Shown here: in pieces, positions 1 through 12,135 of the stretch
Layout: every line of letters begins with the position of its first letter
Numbering within the stretch: the stretch's first letter is position 1
NCBI RefSeq assembly: GCF_901709675.1
Contig: NC_051088.1
Location: forward strand, 22,271,193 to 22,335,192
Direction: 5' to 3'
DNA length: 64,000 nucleotides
Origin: Syngnathus acus
Taxonomy: Eukaryota; Chordata; Actinopteri; Syngnathiformes; Syngnathidae
Program-made: the position numbers and the translations under genes
Notes under the pieces: generated by a model
The model's database searches: none
What the model was told of the DNA's origin: nothing
Seen by the model: only the letters and a program-made list of their open reading frames with translations

Positions 1-3000
1 AAAGAGCAAAAAGAGACATTTCTAACTGTGGAACCATTGCGCAACCATTTTCATTGTTGTCGCCAATTGTTTCAGCTTTGTGGTTTATTTTGCCGCTCCG
101 ACACTTGGCGCAAAAATCTCAATTTGATTCCCCTGGTGGAAATGAACAAGATGCGGAGTTTTCCAAATCTAAAAGCGAAGCTGTTGTTTCATGTCCGCCA
201 GAGCCCAACACTCAATCGCATCTCCACACGAGCCAAGTGCAAAAGCATGTAAGCTAAGTGGAAGCTGTTTATGCGCTCATTGTTCATAAATTAGACCCCC
301 CCCAAACACACACACACGAGTTTTGCTTCGGTGCAATACTAGAAATATTGTTGTTTTGTTAAAGAAATCACTCACAAATGACCTCAACACAACCTTTCCT
401 TTCTTCTCACCTGTTTCTTGTGACCTTCTCTATAATCATTGATTGTCAATTATTATTCAAACCCGTTACTTTTTTTCCTACCCCAATGAGCAGCGTAAAA
501 AAAATTAAAAAAAACTGTGGTTTAGCCGCTTCATATATCACCCAGCGGCTGTAATGTGATTTTCAGCTCTAATTAGATTTAAGGCACTTAGTGTGTTATA
601 ATGATGTTTGTCTCGCCGAGCAACAGACGCCGTCCATCAGCCCAATTAAATATTAAACTGACCTACCGCTGCTTTGTGTGTGTGTGTGTGTGTGTGTGCA
701 ACTTCAGCAGTGCACACACAAACATTAATGCTGACATACAGTATGTGACCTACATTCTTGTACACAAACAGTGTCAAGAGAGGTGACAAACATGCATTTG
801 TGTGTGTGTGTGTGGGGGGGGGGGGGGGGTGAACGGCTCTGCCGGTGCACTGAGCCATGCATCTAATGCAAAATGAGTGTTAGCTTCCTGCCAAATAATG
901 CATGACGGATGCCACATCCCACGACGACATGTCAAGCCTGCAGTCGTTGTCACTCTCCCCGATGAAGGATGTTTTATTCCAGATGTCACAAAAAAAAGTG
1001 CAGCTGACTCCAAGGCCTAATTGTTGCAATGCTGCAAAGTGAAACAAGTGACTGACCAGCCAGTAGTTTTTCTTTTCTTTTATACTACACAACTTTATTT
1101 CTGGTAACGTCACCTGCACATGAGAACTTGATGGATTAAAATCCTAGCACGTTTACCAACTGCGGCAAATAGTCGGGACGGCAATCCAGTACTGACGTTG
1201 GTCGCCTCTGACTACACTCTCCCGCATTCCCAGACTTGAGGATGTGCTCTTGTTTCTTTAGCCACTTCCAATGAGTAAGATGAAGAACCCCTCCCTCCTC
1301 GCAAAAGTCTGTGAGAAAAACAGACAAATAGAGTTGAGGCAAAGAAGAGTGGAGCAAAAACCGCAGTCATGGTCAGCCAAGCCCACCACGCCTCGGCCGC
1401 GTGTTGGTCCAAACCTGTTATTTCTGGCACTGGACGTTCTCAAAGAGATCAGCGTCTTCTGAGAGAGGAATGCAGCAGCTTTAAATAGATCAAATCTAAA
1501 CAGTGACGATGGGGAATTACAGAGCTTCAACTTCAGACAACTGTCTGACCGAGGTCAAAGGTTCGATTTCTCAGTGAGAGACACAAAGCCGAGACAGAAT
1601 CTCTTTTTCAGCAATCCATCCTTTCTCTCATCTGCGCTGGAGCCGATCACGATGGAAGTCGTTTGCAGATTGTGTGTTCACCCAACAAGCAAGTGTTCAC
1701 AGTTGGAGGTTTTTTGAAAACTGGAGGTGGGGATAATGGTCAGGGTGGCCCGTGACACTCCAGCGTGTACTGAGGGCAACCCAAAGTCAGCCTGTTGAAA
1801 ATGCATGGAAGCGAAGTCTTTCATTGCCAGTCTCCCTTCCCCTCCCTTGTGAAATTCTGGACACAAAAAGAGCGAATAAAATTTTTTATTTTTTTAAATT
1901 ATTATTTATTTGTTTTATTTGATTTTTTTATTTATTACTTATTTATTTGATAGCTATGAAACACCAGTTAGGAAAACTATTTTTTAACCTTTGGCGTAAA
2001 AATGGCAATAAGGCAATGGCTTGGCATTTTCATTTAAAGTGAAATGCCGCCCTCGTGTGGCATATTCTGCAACTGCAACGGGTCTTTCTCGCACAGTCAC
2101 CTGGTCCTCGGGGGTGCGTTGTTTTCTCTCCGTCTCTCTGCACGCCCGTTTCAAATGATCTGGCTGGTTTTGCAGCTTCTATGAAGAGTCCAAAGGTTGA
2201 CAGCTTGGGGGATTTTTTTATGCAGACATCGGAGTGAAATGTATTTCACGTTCCATTACTTAGCTGCTCCAAAAATTACTCTTCTTTGTAAATCTCTACT
2301 TTTGCGTTGCGTCACTGCCAACGCTGCCAGCAAAACACAAATAGCCTCAATAAGTGGCTTGAGGAAAGTTGATCAAGTCTTTGTGTAGTTACACTAATTT
2401 CCCGCACGGTGGCAGTGTTGTGCATTTTATTCTCGTGCTACGTCTTCTATCACTATGCAACAACATCTTGAGGCCCAGTTTTAGTTCACGGGTCACACCG
2501 CTTTACCTTTACGACGGGAAATTAAAGTCCTGATTGTGCAGTTTGCCACATTGACTCAATATGGTCGTATAGTTATTTTTTATTGTTTATTTCCAAAGCA
2601 ACGGGTTGAGTTCATTTAACCGCAAGACAAATGTTTAGAAACAATGAGGAAAGAACAAGATGACCTGAAAAGATGAAAATTAAGATAAAACCTCAACATA
2701 AAAGCATCAATGACTAGAAAAAACAAAGCAGTCAAACGACAAAACGCATGCAAAAATGTCATTAGGGAATAATGGTGACGATTGGTCGATAAAAAGCAGC
2801 TGTGAACATTAAAGTTAAACATGCCGACAGATGTCAAGTTTTCAGTTTTTGTCGAGAACACAACCCAAACCTGCATGACTTCTTGTTTGTTCTGTTCCTG
2901 GAAAGACTCAATAAGCCTTTCTTTTTCTTTTTTTTTTTTTTTTTTTTCTTGTGGCTGCATAGAAACAGCTCGAGTCCATTTTGTGTGTTCCATGTGGAGC

Positions 3001-3471
3001 CTTAAAATCCAACTAATTTCAGTTTGCAGACTCTCGTGGCACGAGCACGTGTACGTAAACCTGCATTGTGTTGCGCTCACCTCGGCCAGAGGACAATCCA
3101 AATTTCAAAGAGGCCAAAGAGAAGTTTGCACGAGACTGTGGGAAGAAGCGGCGCATGGCTGAAACAAACGCCGCCGAAGGCTGCGGGGTTGTCTCGCTCT
3201 TTTGCGCTTGTGTGATTGCCTTCCAAGGCATGATTGCGCTTCTCTGCGGGAGCACCAAACCAAATATGTTCAAGTATTTACTTTTTTATTTTTTCTTTTC
3301 AAAGTAAATACAACCACAGGAAGGCTAGACTTGATTCTCGCGTGCCCGTTGGATTAGCTAAAGGTCATTTCAGTCAGTTAAAAGAAAGCTGTGCACGGAG
3401 TTTAAGACGAAAAAAAGTTTTGGAATTTTGGAATCCCAGCCCATTTCTATCCATATAGAGTTTCTTTTAGG
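1..3471. other. Intergenic, no recognisable gene
   Basis: AT-rich sequence with stop codons in all frames. Short open frames here show no domain, splice structure or similarity that I recognise. It holds a (TG)n tract at about 675-698, a (TG)n plus G16 tract at about 799-829, and A- or T-rich runs near 1880-1950 and 2930-2950. Confidence 0.6.
799..829. repeat. (TG)n microsatellite followed by a 16-base G run
   Basis: Alternating TG from about 799 to 813 runs directly into an uninterrupted run of 16 G (814-829). A second (TG)n tract lies about 100 bp upstream at 675-698. Copy number in such tracts is usually polymorphic. Confidence 0.85.
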
Positions 3472-3785
3472 CAGGGGTGTCAAACTAATTTTTCGTAGTC
3501 ATAGTTTCCTTCGGAGGGCCATTATGACCGTCAACACCTTTTATAGTATAGGCTACACAACAAACTGATGACTGATAACTAGGTTTGAAATCAGAGACGA
3601 GTAAAAACTGTTCAAATAGTTTCAAAAGATGAATGCTAATAAAAAATGCTAGCAATAATTCCGTAAAGACAATTTGTAATTTTAGTTTTGACACATGAAA
3701 TCAATGCACGGTTTGTATTCGGGGGCCACTTAAAATGATGTGGCGGGCCACACCTGGCCCCCGGGCCTTGGGTTTGATACCTATG
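3472..3785. mobile_element. Non-autonomous hAT-type DNA transposon (MITE)
   Basis: The left end begins CAGGGGTGTCAAAC and the right end, read on the opposite strand, begins CATAGGTATCAAAC, giving degenerate terminal inverted repeats of the form seen in hAT elements. The interior includes the typical GGGCCAC/GGCGGGCCACACCTGG stretches near the ends and has no transposase ORF. I found no convincing 8-bp target-site duplication, so the copy is old. Confidence 0.65.
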
Positions 3786-4659
3786 CTCTATAGTGCTCGT
3801 CTTCATGCTTGCGGAAAGATGGACCTCTTCCTGAGCCGCTCGCCATGTAAACACAAAAGACAAGCATTCACACTAACCATTGCGCATGAAAGACAGTCAA
3901 CTTCCATTTTTATTTATTTTTTTAACTCTCAAACAAAAATCAGTAGCAGCCAATCGAATTTCAAGACGCACTCTTGCACCCAAATGGAACAAATGTCGCA
4001 CTACGGCTTCAGTCAGCCGTGAAGTCACGCTGTCTCTTTTCCCACCACTCTGGCTTTATTATGAATGAGCCACGTCGCCATTATGTCACGGGCGATCCGA
4101 CTTGTGTACAGTAGAGCAGCCGCTAACGCAACAATGTGAGCGGGCCGCGTAAGCCTCTGCGCTTTTCTCTCTCCCTCTTTCTTATCTGGCTCTTCCGGTC
4201 CCGTGTGCGTATCCACTAATCCGCTTTGTCTGCCGGGCGGGCCGCTGGTCAAAAAGCGGCCATATATGGAAGCTGCCTGCTTTCCTCGAGTTCTGCTTTT
4301 ATTTTGCTTTTCCATCACGCCGCTGCTCGTTAACTGCTCTCAGTTGGACGTCGGCCGTGACACGCCGCCGATAAAACTGCAGCGGACGCAGATCTTCTTG
4401 TACAGTTAGTACAAAATGCTGAGGCGAGACTGAGAAAATGTTCCTCCAATATTTGCCAATTTACGATTTAAAATGCCTTACCCATAGATATCAGAACTGC
4501 TACATTTAAGACACGATTAAAGTCACATTTTGATGCCATGGCCTTTAATTAACCTGCGGTGGCCGATTCGGCCGTTATCAGTTTGGGTGACACCTGCAGC
4601 TCTTCACTTTGAATATGGACAGCCACTTTTTCTTTTTTTTTTTTTACATAATCTGTTCT

Positions 4660-4868
4660 ATGTGCCCTCTCTGCATCCATTGCAGCCTGGTCATCCTCCC
4701 ATTTGTGTTCTCTTCTCAAGGTTTCTCATTTTTGAGTTTTTCCTTTCCCTCCTGGGAGTTTAAGATCAGGGGATGATTGAGAATAATTGTCCATTTTCGT
4801 ACACGTAAAGCCCTTTGAGACTCGTTTGTAATCTAGGGCCACATAAATCAACTCGACTTGACTTGACT
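4660..4868 (+). mobile_element. Fish retroposon 3' end (SINE/LINE tail fragment)
   Basis: The stretch contains a pyrimidine-rich part, then TCAGGGGATG, then TGAGAATAATTGTC, and ends with an AGGGCCACATAAATCAACT-like tail followed by CTTGACTTGACT repeats. The same blocks occur in the opposite orientation at about 34757-34840, so this is a dispersed repeat with at least two copies in the window. Assignment as a non-LTR retroposon tail rests on the short tandem 3' repeat and on memory of similar fish repeats. The left boundary is approximate. Confidence 0.5.
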
Positions 4869-7800
4869 AGCTCGTCAAACCGTTTTGTTGGCCGTAAATC
4901 CATCAAAAGCGGGTCGGCCGATCCCTCGTAAAACATTTGTGAAGAATTGTAAATAAACAGATGTAATGCGCTCGCATTAAATTGGATCCCTTGGACCATT
5001 TTTGTATCAATTTGAAACGGCAATGGACAAACTGGCTGTGAAATCTTGAAAGAAAGAAATCCATCCTTGTGGGTAGCGGTCAAGGCTGGAGGCCTCATCA
5101 TCCCGCACTTGTCCGCCGGGCCCGAATCGATTTCAGGAGAGCGGCTCACCCATTTTGCTGACCTTGCCGCGGCTTCCAAGCGGAATCATTCATTCCCGTT
5201 GTAGTCCGTGACTTGGCGGCAAACGCCTCGGTAGTATTAAAAACATGATCAAATGACTAACCCTGTATAATTACTTCCCGGGGGCTGATGGCTGATTGTT
5301 ATGACGTGTGAATTTGCACTTAAAATACATAAATGAGCAGGCGTAATAAGAGTTCTGTTGTTGATGGTAGAAATAAAAAGATACTTGCGGGTTTATTTTC
5401 CTCCCGTCAACCCTGCCAGTGTCCTAATTCACCCCCGGGTTTTATAAGATTCCCATTAATTAACACGAGAGTCTCTCTAGTAGCGTGGAGGTCAACCAAC
5501 TCAAAAATAATTCAAGAAGGCCAAATGGCTCATACACACGACCTCAGCCCAAAATGCATGCACACAAAAATGTGAACCTATCTGGAATCTACGGCCATCG
5601 TCATATTTTCTCGTATTTGTTAAAAGTGTTTGGATGATACGAAGTTTAGCAAAGCACAGCACCCAAGGAAATGCGAGTGATCAGACAGAAGACAGGAGTA
5701 CGTTTCATCCTTTGCAACGAATGAAGAATAACTCGAGCTTGTATGCCATCTGTTATTCTGCCCCCAAGTGGCCAAAGCTTGTACACCAGAAGGAACAGCA
5801 CAATGCCCATTGAATTGGAACAAAAAGTGATTCAAAATCCGTTTAATTCTTTGCATTCCAGAATCGGAAAGTATTTGTAATTCAAGCGGCAGTACAAAAT
5901 TAAATTCACAATCCTCACAAGCACACAAAACAATCCTACTTTACATTTCTGTAAATTGTCAATGTTACAGCGTGCTGTTTTTTTTTTTTTTATATATATA
6001 AAAAGGCTATCATGGATTAATTGCATTTTCCATGGAAAAAGGATATTTGAAAAGTGTTACAAAGTGTTTTGTCTGAGGAACGAGGTCACGGAACAGATGG
6101 AAGTTCGTATCTCAAGGCACCATAAGTGTGAGAGGCCATTGCGAAAGCATCATTGGAGAAGAAACATCTATTGACCTCTCCGTTTCCTACCAGGAAGAGG
6201 AACATACATTAACACCCAAAAGAGTTTGCGGAGAACTTGGCCCACTTCCCGATAAAACAAAGTAGAACACGCCAGGGTGTTGATGTAGCTTTTCATCTGG
6301 CAAACTATCAAAGAGGAGCGTCGTGTCTGGGGAACAAATGCTGGACGCGGCGCTGGGCCAGAGGAAAAGGTGAGGCTTCTCCTCCGACATGGACGAGGAT
6401 TCCAGAGACATCTTGAAAGCGTCCCAGCATTGTCCTCTGCGTTTGTGCTTTGGACACAAAAACAGAACGTCTGGAAATGTCTGCTTTCATCTGTGACACC
6501 GGCCAACGGCTACATCTGCGTACTCTTAGGAGACACCATCACAAAGGATCACACGGAGATTCTTCTGCTGCTCGTTTTGCCGAGCTCGTCTCGACCGTGG
6601 TGCCTTGAGCCAATTTCAATTTGTTATGCAGTGGTGCTTTTTAAATTCTGAGAACATCATTAATCCATTCCAAATCCACCAAAAAAGAAAAATTGCAATT
6701 TACGTTGTATGACGCCAAAAAGCCCGCAGTAATGTCATCAATGATTCAAGCGTCAAAGCATTTCTTTTTTCCTCCACATGCTTTGCTTCAACCCAATAGA
6801 AGTCGTGCTGCTCCATCTGTTTCACTCAGAATGGCCACCTGGGGGCAGTATAATCCACACCCAGCCGTACACAAAGAAGAGTTTATCAAGTAGTTGCCTT
6901 TTTTCGGATTGTGCTGATGATCGATGCTGTTTGTTACCATTAACTGAAACAAACTTTTCATTTTCTTGATCCTTTTAAGAAGCATCTTTCGGAACGATCC
7001 CAAGTTGCAAAATCGTGCCTATCAAGTAGTATCGTATCAAATCAGTGATCCCGTGTTTACTTTTTAGCGAACACTCGAAACGACGAGTGTTAACAGAGGG
7101 CAGTGACCACACTCAAAGAAGAACAAATACAGAAGATAAATATTGAATGTTACACAACATTTAGTTGCTGATTGTGGATATTAGCCCATTGGCTGCTGGT
7201 GGCGTTCCATTTTTTTACACCTCTCCTCTGTTTCATATTTACGCATCTTGCAGAGCCGGAGTGACATTTCCCGAACGAGGGTTAAAATGAGAATAAGAAA
7301 AATGCAAAGAGCAACTTTTTATTGTGCAATGTCACACTTTCATCTACTTTCATTTGCCGGACTTTAATAGTTGGATAATAATAAAAAAAAAAAAACAATA
7401 CTTGATGTATGTCAGCAGTTGAGGGACAGAAATGCATTACGAACGGTGAGGTGGAAACTGTCGATAAATGAAATTTAAAAACGCTTCTCTGGCGATATCG
7501 CCGCCGAGAATAACCCGCCTGACGACAGCGTGAGATTAAACCGGGGCTGTCGGGCTATAAAAGTGTCCGTGGGCATCATCCACACTCGGTTCGGACCGGC
7601 ACCGCTTTTCTAATGAAAAGTGCAAGCTTATCTTTGGTTACACGACTAACACAAACCTGTCGCGACTTTCCAAGTCTACAAACGACAACGTTTACATGGC
7701 GCATGCTGTCCAACGTGCCTGATAATCAATACGTATCCTTTGACATGGAATGCTTTGGAAATATTTCCTCTCGTTCCTTTCGGCGCGTTGCGTAACCAGT

Positions 7801-8387
7801 CAGGAAGTCATTTTCTATACTTCACATGCTGTCATCAAAACACATCATTGTGTCCCGCTGGCTTGCGGAAAGCCGGATTGTTCGTTTTGCAGACCTAAGC
7901 CGCCCCGTGAGGGCTCATGTTTGTTTGGGTGGATGTGTTCCAGTGTGTGCGTGTGTGTGTTTCTCTTGAATGAGCCTCTCTCGTGTTTGCTCACAGCTCT
8001 CTGTTGTCCTCTTAAGTTCATCCGTCGCTAATTCACTTGCGTCAAAGTTTGTTCACATGATTGGATTTCCACCGCAGCCTTCCTGTGGAATAGCGTCGTC
8101 CGTGACATGCCGGTCCCGCGGCAGCTAGCTCGCCATCCGCTTCTTTGACCGCCCGACGCCATTCACACCTTGCGTTCTTGAGCCGACAGAACTTCCAGCG
8201 GGAATAAATGCTTCGAGCCGAGGCCACTTTGCACCACCGCTCGAGCTGTCACGGCGCATTCCGTCACGCGCCCCTGCGGATGGAGTTCCCGTCCGCATCG
8301 ATCCCATCGTCGGGAACATCTGGCAGAAGCAGGTCACCCGTGTTCTCCGGAGGACGAGGCGAGCTTCTCTGGGGTTGTCTCACCGGG
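4869..8387. other. Intergenic, downstream of the receptor gene
   Basis: No coding exon recognised. The interval lies 3' of the minus-strand receptor and may include its 3' UTR. A minus-strand AATAAA (plus-strand tttatt) occurs at about 7318-7323, but I cannot show that it is used. Degenerate fragments sharing a GGGGGCAGT...AAAGAAGAG pattern occur near 5760 and 6830, with a similar piece near 60370. Confidence 0.5.
7556..7563 (+). promoter_or_regulatory. Isolated TATA-box-like motif
   Basis: TATAAAAG sits in a GC-rich context on the plus strand, followed after about 30 bp by cat/cac-rich sequence that could hold a start site. No recognisable gene follows: the nearest open frame, 7613-7795, is 60 codons and unrecognised. 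It may be a chance match. Confidence 0.25.
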
Positions 8388-11300
8388 TCAGTACTGGCTG
8401 TCCTTGGTGGTGGACGTGTGCGTGGCGGTGGAGTCGTCGGGCAGCGAGCCCCGGCGGCGTCCGGCTGGCCAGTCGCAGCGTAGCAGATTGTGAAGCTCTC
8501 TGGACACGCTGCTGGAGAAGGCCGTGTAGATCCACGGGTTGGTGCATGAGTTGAGACTGGCCAGCAGCATGATGATGGTGAAGGCCACTCCTGAAAAGAT
8601 AAGCGGATCAGTGCGGGAACCTCACCGGCGTTCTAATCAACTGTCCCCCTATAGAGCTGTAAACATTCCAGATGGCCAAAGCCTCACGTCCTTTTTTTTT
8701 GGGCTTCTAATAATAATCATTACATAAGTCGAGCCTATGTCATACTCGTGTCAGCAATAAACCACGGAAATGTTGATTTGGGACTAAACGATAAACATCA
8801 GCCGTGCGGCCATATGTGTGTGTGTGTTATACGATATAGAATTGCGTGTTACTCGTTTAAGGTAAAGGTCAGTTGTAAAATAAAAGGCGAGGTGAGCACA
8901 ATGTTGGACCCGCCTCCAATTTTTGAGCCGCCATCATTGTTGATGAAATGTCAACATCTGGCCGCTCAGGTTGCAAAATAAGTGGGGAGGTTCTTTACTG
9001 CTGTCTGCTGTTTATCTTTTGCTTCAAATCACGGAACACACTATCAGGCCTTGCTTTTGTTTGGAGCTATTTTTAGAACTGAGCCGTGATGGCAACCTGG
9101 CTGCCGTTTTGGTGACTCCTGCTTTTAGTATTCTGAGCCATGGCGTACAACAAAAGTCTCAAAGTCTTTCAAGTTCCAGAAAGTTGGTTGTCGGAACCAC
9201 AGTGGTTCCTGGAAAACCAATGGAATGCGTTGAGCACAGCGGCCCGACCCAAGATGAATGTTACTGACCTTGATTGGGAGAGTTGGGGTCCCAGGCGGCC
9301 CACAGCTGAACAATGAAGAAAGGGCACCAGCACACAGTGTAGACCAGCACAATGACCAGCGTCATTCGGACTGTTTTGGACATGGCCTTGGTGATGCTGG
9401 GCGGCGGCGGCGCTTCGGAGCGAGGGGGGGCGTAATCGAGGGAGCAGCGAGGTGAGCCGGGGGCCGCCGTGCAGGACTCGTGGCACTCGGGACCGTTGGC
9501 TTGCTGCTGATCGGACGACGGCGCGCTTCTCAACGCGGCGTCTCCCGCTTGACTTTTATTGGACGTGTTTTTGTTTGTCACGGGCTTCAGGCGCAGTCCC
9601 GGATGAGCTCCGCCTCCGGACGCCCGCCGCCCCCTTTCTCTTTCCCTGGCCCGATCTTCTTTCTTAAAGCTGTGGAAAGGGAAAAGGATTTCTTTCCTCT
9701 TCAGCTCAGCCATCACCATCCTCTCCGACTTTCGGTAGATGTTGTTGTGGATCTCCCGGAAGATTCTTATCTGCGAGATGACCATTTTTTATTTTTTATT
9801 TTGCACAGTTGGAATGACATCAGCAAAAGCACTCTGGATTCCATTTGACGATGGGCGAACGCCAGATTTGCATTTCTGGTTGAAGCGCTTCAGGAAATTG
9901 AAGCGAAACAAGGATTGTGTGTTGGCCTTTACCATCAGCAGTAAAGCAACCACAGACCTTCTCATGTGGCATGATTGAATTCTCTCTTTAGTGCTCAGAA
10001 TGAACTCGATAAACATCTGCTCCCCCTAAACACGAGCTACGCCATCAAGATGGCCGCAAGGTGATTCAAGCACTCATGACCATCCTGAGTTATTCATTTT
10101 AAAATGAGTGCAAACATTGTTTTCTTTGACTCCCAACTTCTAATGCTAGTTGTTGATGTCTTACTTTTTTTTTTGAGACCTGTGCTGATACAATGACACA
10201 GCTTCTAGAGAAATTAACTAGCTCCAAAGGTTTTGAGGATATTCATAGTCACGAGACGCTTCTGGTATTTGATCGCAATTTGGAGCCTGCTTTTGGTTTC
10301 TTCCATGAATGACTTCGCTTCGGATATATTTTTCTGCCTGTCCAGATGTTATCAAAAGTTAATAAGAGGCGATGCTGGAAAAAATCTGTTTTACCTGACA
10401 GACGGTAATGATGAGGGCAGGCAGGAGAAAGACAGCCAGCGTCATCCAGGTGATGTAGGCCTTGAGCCCCCACGCCTCAGCAAAGTGACCCCAGCACTCA
10501 AACTCCCCGGGACTCATTTCTGAGCGTGAGAAGATGAACACCTGACAGAAGAACAACACATGCTCATCAAAATGGCAATGACAAAAAAATAAACGTCACC
10601 GGCCTGATCCCGTTACTCGCTCTCACCTGCGGTAGGCTGAGGACGAGCGCCAAACCCCAAGCCACCACAACGGACGTGTTCCAGCGGGGCACTGCCCCGC
10701 TGCGGTAAGCCTGCAGCGGGCAGCAGATGGCGTGATGGCGGTCCACCGTCATGGCCACGATCATGTAGGAGGACGCAAACATTCCCACAATCTGCAAGTA
10801 CTTGATGGAGCGGCACAGGAAATCGGGTCCCTGGAACTTGTCTGTGATGTCCCAAATGAGCTGGGGAAGAACCTACACGCACATTTTAAAGTTTGTCAAA
10901 GTGCAAATCCATTCTGGACACTTTAATGTCTGCCCTGCGTTGATATTAATAATGTTGTTGATGTTATTTTAGCTGCTGCCAAACAGCCAGGCCAGACGGA
11001 TGCAGGATCTTGAAAATGATTTGCAGATGTTGGAAGTTAGCCTGGTGCCAGCGGAGCGCAACGACCTGTCACTTTTCAATATATTGTCTGCTGACTGAGT
11101 CAAGTATGATAAAGGCGCAAGGAACGTGATGTTCTGGCTCCTTCAGTGACAGAATCATGACTTCATGATGATGATAGGAAGAAGAATTCTTGCCGCTAAG
11201 TTGCGCTGAGTTGCGCTATTGGTATTTAGCTCGAAGCTCAGAACGTGCCGGTTCCGAGCGGAGTGTTCCTCACAAGGCGAATTTTGAACATATTGGTCGG

Positions 11301-12123
11301 AACAGCAACTCTGTCAGGCTGTAACATTTTCGTTTATTGAACAATCAGTTCACTAGCTGCTCGCTAGCTATCCACCGCCAGCTAGCCACCGCTAGCCATT
11401 TTGAGAATAAATTCTTCATCATGTTATGTCGACAGATAAAAAGGAGCGACGCACATTTGAAATATAACCAAGTTTTGACCTTTTTTTTTTTTGTTTCGTT
11501 CTGTTTATGTTCTATGGATTAAGAATAGGATATCCCAGAAATTTCTATGTGAGTAGGCGGCTGAGCAAATATTTGTACTGCCTCCAAAAAAATCCTGGTG
11601 GAATTCTAATCATCAATAATCATCGCAAGAATGTATACGTGGCTTCATCCACCGCTGCCTTGATGATTGTCCGGTTGTGTCGAGTCGGGTTGCGTGCGGC
11701 CGACTTCATTGATTGATTTCATACACGAAGGATGCGGTTCCTCACCTGAAAGAAGGCCACCACCAGGTCAGCCACACACAAGTTGACCATGAAGACGTGC
11801 ATGGGCGCATTGTGCTTCCTCCTCCTGAGCAGCACCCACAGGACAAGACCATTGCCCAGCGTGGTGAGAGCCAGGACCACCCCGAGCACGGCGATCTCGG
11901 CCTGGGCCAGGCCCTGGTCCCTCACCCTGGGTTGGGGCAGCGGGTACGGCGTGGCGTCGGAGCCATTCTCCGGAAAGATCCCAAAGAAGGAGGATCCGCC
12001 GTGGGAGCCGTTGAGGGTGTTGAGCTCAAAGACAGACGTGGAAGTGCGGTTGTTGCTGGCCGGCGCCACCAGAGAGGAGAGGCTTAAGGCGTCCCAGTCC
12101 GTTTCCAAGCTGATGCTTTCCAT
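8388..12123 (-). CDS. avpr2-like: V2-type vasotocin (vasopressin) receptor, GPCR
   Basis: Class A receptor for arginine vasotocin at the plasma membrane. Minus-strand coding exons are 12123-11746, 10872-10627, 10541-10395, 9770-9269 and 8590-8388. They join in frame to 491 aa. Visible landmarks: N-glycosylation sequons (NRT, NGS twice), TM1 with GNGLVL, TM2 with NLCVADL, DRHHAIC after TM3 (the vasopressin-family variant of DRY), [16 protein letters not shown] at TM6/ECL3, and NSCTNPWIY in TM7. TM6-TM7 closely matches mammalian V2 receptors. Odd points: it is longer than human V2R (371 aa), with an extended N-terminus and a very long, charged third intracellular loop, and it has introns after TM2, TM4 and TM5 besides the family-typical intron before TM7. 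The long loop and extra introns suggest a fish V2B/V2C-like subtype rather than the classical cAMP-coupled V2A, but subtype needs phylogeny. The start is the first ATG after a good acceptor (TGTCTTTCAG at 12126-12135). An upstream exon, possibly coding, is not located. Confidence 0.93.
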
Positions 12124-12135
12124 TCCTGAAAGACA

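Noticed and set aside
1555-1580. tRNA T-arm-like GGTTCGATTTC
   Set aside because: No matching acceptor stem, anticodon arm or box A upstream.
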